DNA from: Trueperaceae bacterium | GTDB lineage: Bacteria > Deinococcota > Deinococci > Deinococcales > Trueperaceae | Length of the DNA stretch: 7,455 nt | Assembly (NCBI GenBank): GCA_024636105.1 | Contig: JAGXHO010000044.1 | Span: forward strand, 1 to 7,455 | Direction of reading: 5' to 3' | In this document: positions 4,948 through 7,455 of the stretch, one piece after another | How positions within the stretch are numbered: position 1 is the first letter of the stretch | Layout of the letters: the number at the start of each line of letters is the position of its first letter | Translations under genes and position numbers: made by a program | The notes under the pieces: generated by a model | Database searches by the model: none | Told to the model about the DNA's origin: nothing | What the model saw: only the letters and a program-made list of their open reading frames with translations

Positions 4948-5796
4948 GTGATCGCGGTGACCGGCGCCACCGGCAACGTCGGCGCGGAAGTCGTGCGCGA
5001 GCTGCGCTCGCTCGGCGCGCCGGTTCGGGCGCTCGGCGTCGACCCCGAGCGCGCCCGCGCGAAGTTGGGTGACGACGTCGAGCACGAGCGTCTGGAGTTC
5101 GGTGACGACGCGACCTACCCGGCCGCCTTCCGCGGCGTACGAGCGCTGTTCCTCATGCGCCCGCCGCAGATCGCCGACGTCGCGCGGCGCATCCATCCGG
5201 CGATCGACGCGGCGCGCGCGGCCGGGGTGGAGCGGATCGTGTTCCTGTCGCTGCAGGGGGTCGAGCGCAACCCGGTCGTCCCGCACTACCGGATCGAGCG
5301 GCACCTGCGGCGCTCGGGCGTGCCCGCGACCCTGCTGCGCCCCTCGTTCTTCATGCAGAACCTCAGCACCACGCACCGCGCCGAGATTCGCGACCAGGGC
5401 CGGATCGTCGTGCCGGCCGGTCGCGGTCGCACCAGCTTCGTCGACGGGCGCGACGTCGCCGCCGTCGCCGCGAAGGCTCTGGTCGAGGACGGCCACGAGG
5501 GGCGAGCGTACGAGCTCACCGGTTCCGAGGCGCTCGGCTACGCCCAGGTCACCGCGATCCTCGGCGAGGTGTTGGGGCGGCCGATCGCCTACGCCGACCC
5601 CTCGCCCCTCGCCTTCTGGCGGCGCAGCCGGAAGGCAGGAACGCCGGCCGCATTCGTGATGGTCATGCTCGGGCTCTACACGGTCGCCCGGCTGGGCATG
5701 GCGGCGCGGGTGACCCCCGAGCTGGAGCGGTTGCTCGGGCGGCCGCCCATCACCGTGCGGCGGTTCGTGGAGGACCATGCGGCGGTCTGGGCCTAG
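4948..5796 (+). CDS. NmrA-like NAD(P)-dependent oxidoreductase (atypical SDR)
   Basis: A 282-residue protein. MIAVTGATGNVG carries the GxxGxxG motif at residues 6-12. VRALGVDPERARAKLG follows as the second strand and cofactor-specificity region, then ALFLMRPPQIADV, RIVFLSLQGVERN, a PATLLRPSFFMQNLS segment, and the C-terminal AGTPAAFVMVMLGLYTVARLGMAARV and LERLLGRPP signature of NmrA-type quinone- or azo-reductase relatives. The hydrophobic stretch near residues 230-250 is a family feature and not a membrane anchor. I place the start at GTG 4948, where family members begin; TTG 4930, two bases after the previous stop, would add six residues (MVGAPG). Neither has a good ribosome binding site, so translation probably depends on coupling to the gene before it. 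It is the third gene of the MarR-led operon. The two SDRs are different subfamilies rather than a recent duplication. The substrate is unknown; a quinone or other electrophile would fit a MarR-controlled detoxification role. Confidence 0.87.
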   Translation: MIAVTGATGNVGAEVVRELRSLGAPVRALGVDPERARAKLGDDVEHERLEFGDDATYPAAFRGVRALFLMRPPQIADVARRIHPAIDAARAAGVERIVFLSLQGVERNPVVPHYRIERHLRRSGVPATLLRPSFFMQNLSTTHRAEIRDQGRIVVPAGRGRTSFVDGRDVAAVAAKALVEDGHEGRAYELTGSEALGYAQVTAILGEVLGRPIAYADPSPLAFWRRSRKAGTPAAFVMVMLGLYTVARLGMAARVTPELERLLGRPPITVRRFVEDHAAVWA

Positions 5797-5816
5797 GGCA
5801 CCGCACCACCACCGCG

Positions 5817-5822
5817 TACGAT
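5817..5822 (+). promoter_or_regulatory. putative -10 (TACGAT) for a leaderless or short-leader dapF-like mRNA
   Basis: TACGAT fits the TANNNT actinobacterial -10 and ends eight bases before the ATG at 5831. No good Shine-Dalgarno lies in the intervening TCGAAGCG, and no clear -35 is visible. It would give transcription beginning within a few bases of the start codon. Confidence 0.38.
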
Positions 5823-5830
5823 TCGAAGCG

Positions 5831-6676
5831 ATGAGGTTCCACAAGTACCAAGCGCTCGGCAACGACTACCTCGTTCTCGAGGCGGGCGATGCCGACGTCA
5901 CCGCGTCGCTCGTCCGCGCCGTCTGCGACCGCCACCGCGGCGTCGGCGCGGATGGCGTGCTGGTCGAATACGCAATGCCGGACCGCCTGGGGGTCCGCAT
6001 CGTCAACCCGGACGGCTCCGAGGCGGAGAAGAGCGGAAACGGGCTGCGCATCTTCGCCCGCTGGCTGTGGGACTCGGGCCGGGTGGGCGACGAGGCCTTC
6101 GACGTGGCGACCCAGGGCGGCACGGTCCGCTGTCAGGTCCGCGACGCCGGGCGCACGGTGTTCGTCGCGATGGGCGCCGCGAGCTTCGACAGCGCCGCGA
6201 TCCCGGTCGCCGGACCGCGCCGCGAGCTCGTCGATGAGGCGCTCGAAGTGGCGGGCGAGCGGCTGAGGATCACCGCGGTGACGGTGGGCAACCCGCATTG
6301 CGTCGTCTTCGTCGACGCGCCCACGGAGGCGCTCGCCCGGCGCCTGGGGCCGGCGCTGGAGGCGCACCCGCTCTTCCCGAAGCGCACGAACGTGCAGTTC
6401 GTCCGCGTCGTCGACCGCCACCACATCGCGATGGAGATCTGGGAGCGCGGCGCGGGCTACACCCTGGCGTCGGGGAGCAGCGCCTGCGCGGCGGCCGCGG
6501 CGGCGGTGCGGCTGGGCGTCTGCGAAGGGGACGTCACCGTCGCCATGCCCGGCGGGGAGCTGGCGATCGGCGTCGGTGCGGGCTTCGAGCTGACCCTGCT
6601 CGGTCCAGTGCGGAAGGTGGCGGATGGGCGCGTCGCGGAGGAGCTTCTCGACGGCGTCGACGGGCGCGGCGGCTAG
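5831..6676 (+). CDS. dapF: diaminopimelate epimerase-fold protein with both catalytic Cys replaced by Ser
   Basis: A 281-residue protein with the two pseudo-symmetric domains of the DapF/PLP-independent racemase fold. The family motifs are plain: FHKYQALGNDYLV (3-15), CDRHRGVGADGVL (32-44), NPDGSEAEKSGNGLRIF (59-75), GNPHCVVFVD, FPKRTNVQFV, and EIWERGAGYTLASGSSACAA. DapF normally converts LL- to meso-diaminopimelate with a Cys pair, one in the CGNG motif and one in the ACGTG/ACGSG motif. Here those positions are Ser68 (SGNG) and Ser214 (ASGSS). The codons are AGC and TCG, so neither is a one-off ambiguous base. Substrate-binding residues around them (Asn11, Asn59, Glu/Arg of ERGAG) look kept. 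The normal thiol two-base mechanism is therefore missing; it may act on another substrate, be slow, or be a non-epimerase relative. The ATG at 5831 matches family starts; an in-frame extension to 5777 overlaps the SDR gene and is rejected. No other lysine or cell-wall gene is adjacent. The dapF symbol reflects homology only. Confidence 0.83.
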   Translation: MRFHKYQALGNDYLVLEAGDADVTASLVRAVCDRHRGVGADGVLVEYAMPDRLGVRIVNPDGSEAEKSGNGLRIFARWLWDSGRVGDEAFDVATQGGTVRCQVRDAGRTVFVAMGAASFDSAAIPVAGPRRELVDEALEVAGERLRITAVTVGNPHCVVFVDAPTEALARRLGPALEAHPLFPKRTNVQFVRVVDRHHIAMEIWERGAGYTLASGSSACAAAAAAVRLGVCEGDVTVAMPGGELAIGVGAGFELTLLGPVRKVADGRVAEELLDGVDGRGG

Positions 6677-6679
6677 TAT
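6674..6679 (+). promoter_or_regulatory. putative -10 (TAGTAT) for a leaderless DUF1801 mRNA
   Basis: TAGTAT matches TANNNT, contains the TAG stop of the preceding gene, and ends six bases before the ATG at 6686. No Shine-Dalgarno is present in GCCGGC. A leaderless transcript would start at or next to the start codon. No -35 at the right distance is convincing. Confidence 0.42.
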
Positions 6680-6685
6680 GCCGGC

Positions 6686-7096
6686 ATGACCGACGCGACG
6701 CAAGCGATCGACGAGAAGCTCCGTTCCCTGGGCGGTTGGCGCGCCGAGGCGCTCACCGAGGTCCGCCGCCTCATCCACGAGGCCGACCCCGACGTGGTCG
6801 AGGAGGTCAAGTGGGTCAAGCCCAGCAACCCGTTGGGCGTGCCCGTCTGGAGCCACGATGGGATCCTCTGCACCGGGGAGGTCTACAAGGCAGCGGTCAA
6901 GCTGACCTTCGCACGGGGTGCCGCTCTGGCCGACCCGAACGGGCTGTTCAACGCCGGCCTCACCGGCAACGTGCGCCGCGCGATCGACCTCCGCGAGGGG
7001 GACGTGCTCGACGCGGAGGCGTTCAAGGACCTGCTTCGGGCCGCCGTCGAGGCGAACCTCCATTCGGCCGCGGCCAAGGCGCAGCGGCGGTCGTGA
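6686..7096 (+). CDS. DUF1801 domain protein
   Basis: A 136-residue cytosolic protein. The pattern WRAEALTEVRRLIHEADPDVVEEVKWVKPS, then PVWSHDGILCTGEVYKAAVKLTFARGAAL, NAGL.GNVRRAIDLREGD and AFKDLLRAAVEAN is that of DUF1801/YdhG-like proteins: an alpha+beta domain with a conserved E-x-KW near the first strand and a Gly/Lys-containing F/Y..V-K-L-x-F strand. Length is normal for single-domain members. Biochemical function is not established for the family. It follows the DapF-fold gene by nine bases but has its own TANNNT element, so it may be transcribed both with that gene and separately. The Ala/Lys/Arg-rich C-terminal dozen residues are probably unstructured. Confidence 0.85.
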   Translation: MTDATQAIDEKLRSLGGWRAEALTEVRRLIHEADPDVVEEVKWVKPSNPLGVPVWSHDGILCTGEVYKAAVKLTFARGAALADPNGLFNAGLTGNVRRAIDLREGDVLDAEAFKDLLRAAVEANLHSAAAKAQRRS

Positions 7097-7134
7097 CCTG
7101 AGCGCGACGTCTCCCGGTCGATGAGCGGGCGCGG

Positions 7135-7455
7135 ATGACCCTCGACCGACCGGCTCTGATCGACGCCATCGCCCGGCAGCACGAGCGCGAGCCGTTCTCG
7201 GGCGTGGTCTACGTCCGCGAGCGCGGCGAGATCGTGCTCGAAGCGGCTTACGGATGGGCCCACCGCGCCGAGCGCATCCCCAACACCGTCGCCACCCGCT
7301 TCGGGATCGCATCGGGCACGAAGACGTGGACCGCGATCGCGGTGGCGGAGTTGGTGGAGCAGGGGCGCCTCGCGTTCGATGCGCGCCTCGCGGATCGCGT
7401 CGCCGCGTCGCTGCCGGGCCTCGACCCGGAGGTCACGCTCCACCACCTCCTGACC
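7135..7455 (+). CDS. serine hydrolase, beta-lactamase/DD-peptidase fold (partial, runs off window)
   Basis: An open frame of 107 codons continues to the last base with no stop. It reads MTLDRPALIDAIARQHEREP, then FSGVVYVRERGEIVLEAAYG, RFGIASGTKTWTAIAVAELV, and EQGRLAFDARLADRVAASLPG before TLHHLLT. This is the N-terminal part of the class C beta-lactamase/esterase-like serine hydrolase family. The nucleophile motif SxxK is SGTK, Ser60 and Lys63; the TLHHLLT at the end is the usual segment just before the HTSG-type turn. No signal peptide is visible, so it looks cytosolic, which fits esterase or unknown hydrolase roles better than a secreted beta-lactamase. The downstream YxN and KTG-like motifs lie outside the window. 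The ATG at 7135 has only a poor ribosome binding site and overlaps the stop of a six-codon ORF (7121-7138), so the exact start is less sure than the family. Confidence 0.85.
   Translation, partial: MTLDRPALIDAIARQHEREPFSGVVYVRERGEIVLEAAYGWAHRAERIPNTVATRFGIASGTKTWTAIAVAELVEQGRLAFDARLADRVAASLPGLDPEVTLHHLLT

Noticed and set aside
7121..7138. Six-codon ORF (ATG to TGA, MSGRG) overlapping the serine hydrolase start by ATGA, a possible regulatory upstream ORF.
   Set aside because: Such short ORFs arise easily by chance and it has no ribosome binding site or leaderless promoter of its own.
5750..7312. A 520-codon open frame on the minus strand opposite dapF-like and DUF1801.
   Set aside because: Shadow of well-recognised + strand families; no recognisable domain and no start signal.

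Overview
The window is uniformly high in GC and its codons end mostly in G or C. Nearly all readable genes lie on the + strand. Several genes lack a Shine-Dalgarno sequence and instead have a TANNNT hexamer 5-8 bases before the ATG, the pattern of leaderless transcripts. Together these features suggest a chromosomal segment of a high-GC Gram-positive bacterium (an actinobacterium or relative), possibly uncultured. This is an inference; no marker gene fixes the taxonomy.

Layout. (1) 1-1461: the possible tail of an upstream gene, then a two-gene operon of a small VOC (glyoxalase-fold) protein and a tandem GNAT acetyltransferase, overlapping by 4 bases. The second acetyltransferase half resembles AAC(3)-I aminoglycoside acetyltransferases. 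(2) 1462-1848, minus strand: a broken anaerobic sulfatase-maturase-like radical SAM gene. It survives as three blocks in three frames, with two internal deletions and no C-terminal half. A perfect 12-base inverted repeat sits on one of the deletion joints. (3) 2035-3564: a bacterial relative of archaeo-eukaryotic release factors (baeRF type) followed 57 bases later by a short HPF/RaiA-type ribosome hibernation factor. This is a candidate ribosome stress or rescue pair. A 17-base dyad lies just ahead of the first gene. (4) 3565-3780: a spacer with a hairpin and a short orphan coding remnant. (5) 3781-5796: a MarR-type repressor gene with an inverted-repeat operator over its own start, then two NAD(P)-binding atypical SDR/NmrA-like genes. 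This reads as one self-regulated operon. (6) 5831-6676: a DapF-fold protein in which both catalytic cysteines are serines. (7) 6686-7096: a DUF1801 protein. (8) 7135-7455: the start of a serine beta-lactamase-fold hydrolase, cut by the window end.

The pieces most worth a second look are the baeRF-HPF pair, the Ser/Ser DapF homologue, the MarR operator with an apparently leaderless start, and the maturase relic with its inverted-repeat scar. Known families explain most of the window. I see no CRISPR array, transposase, tRNA or rRNA.
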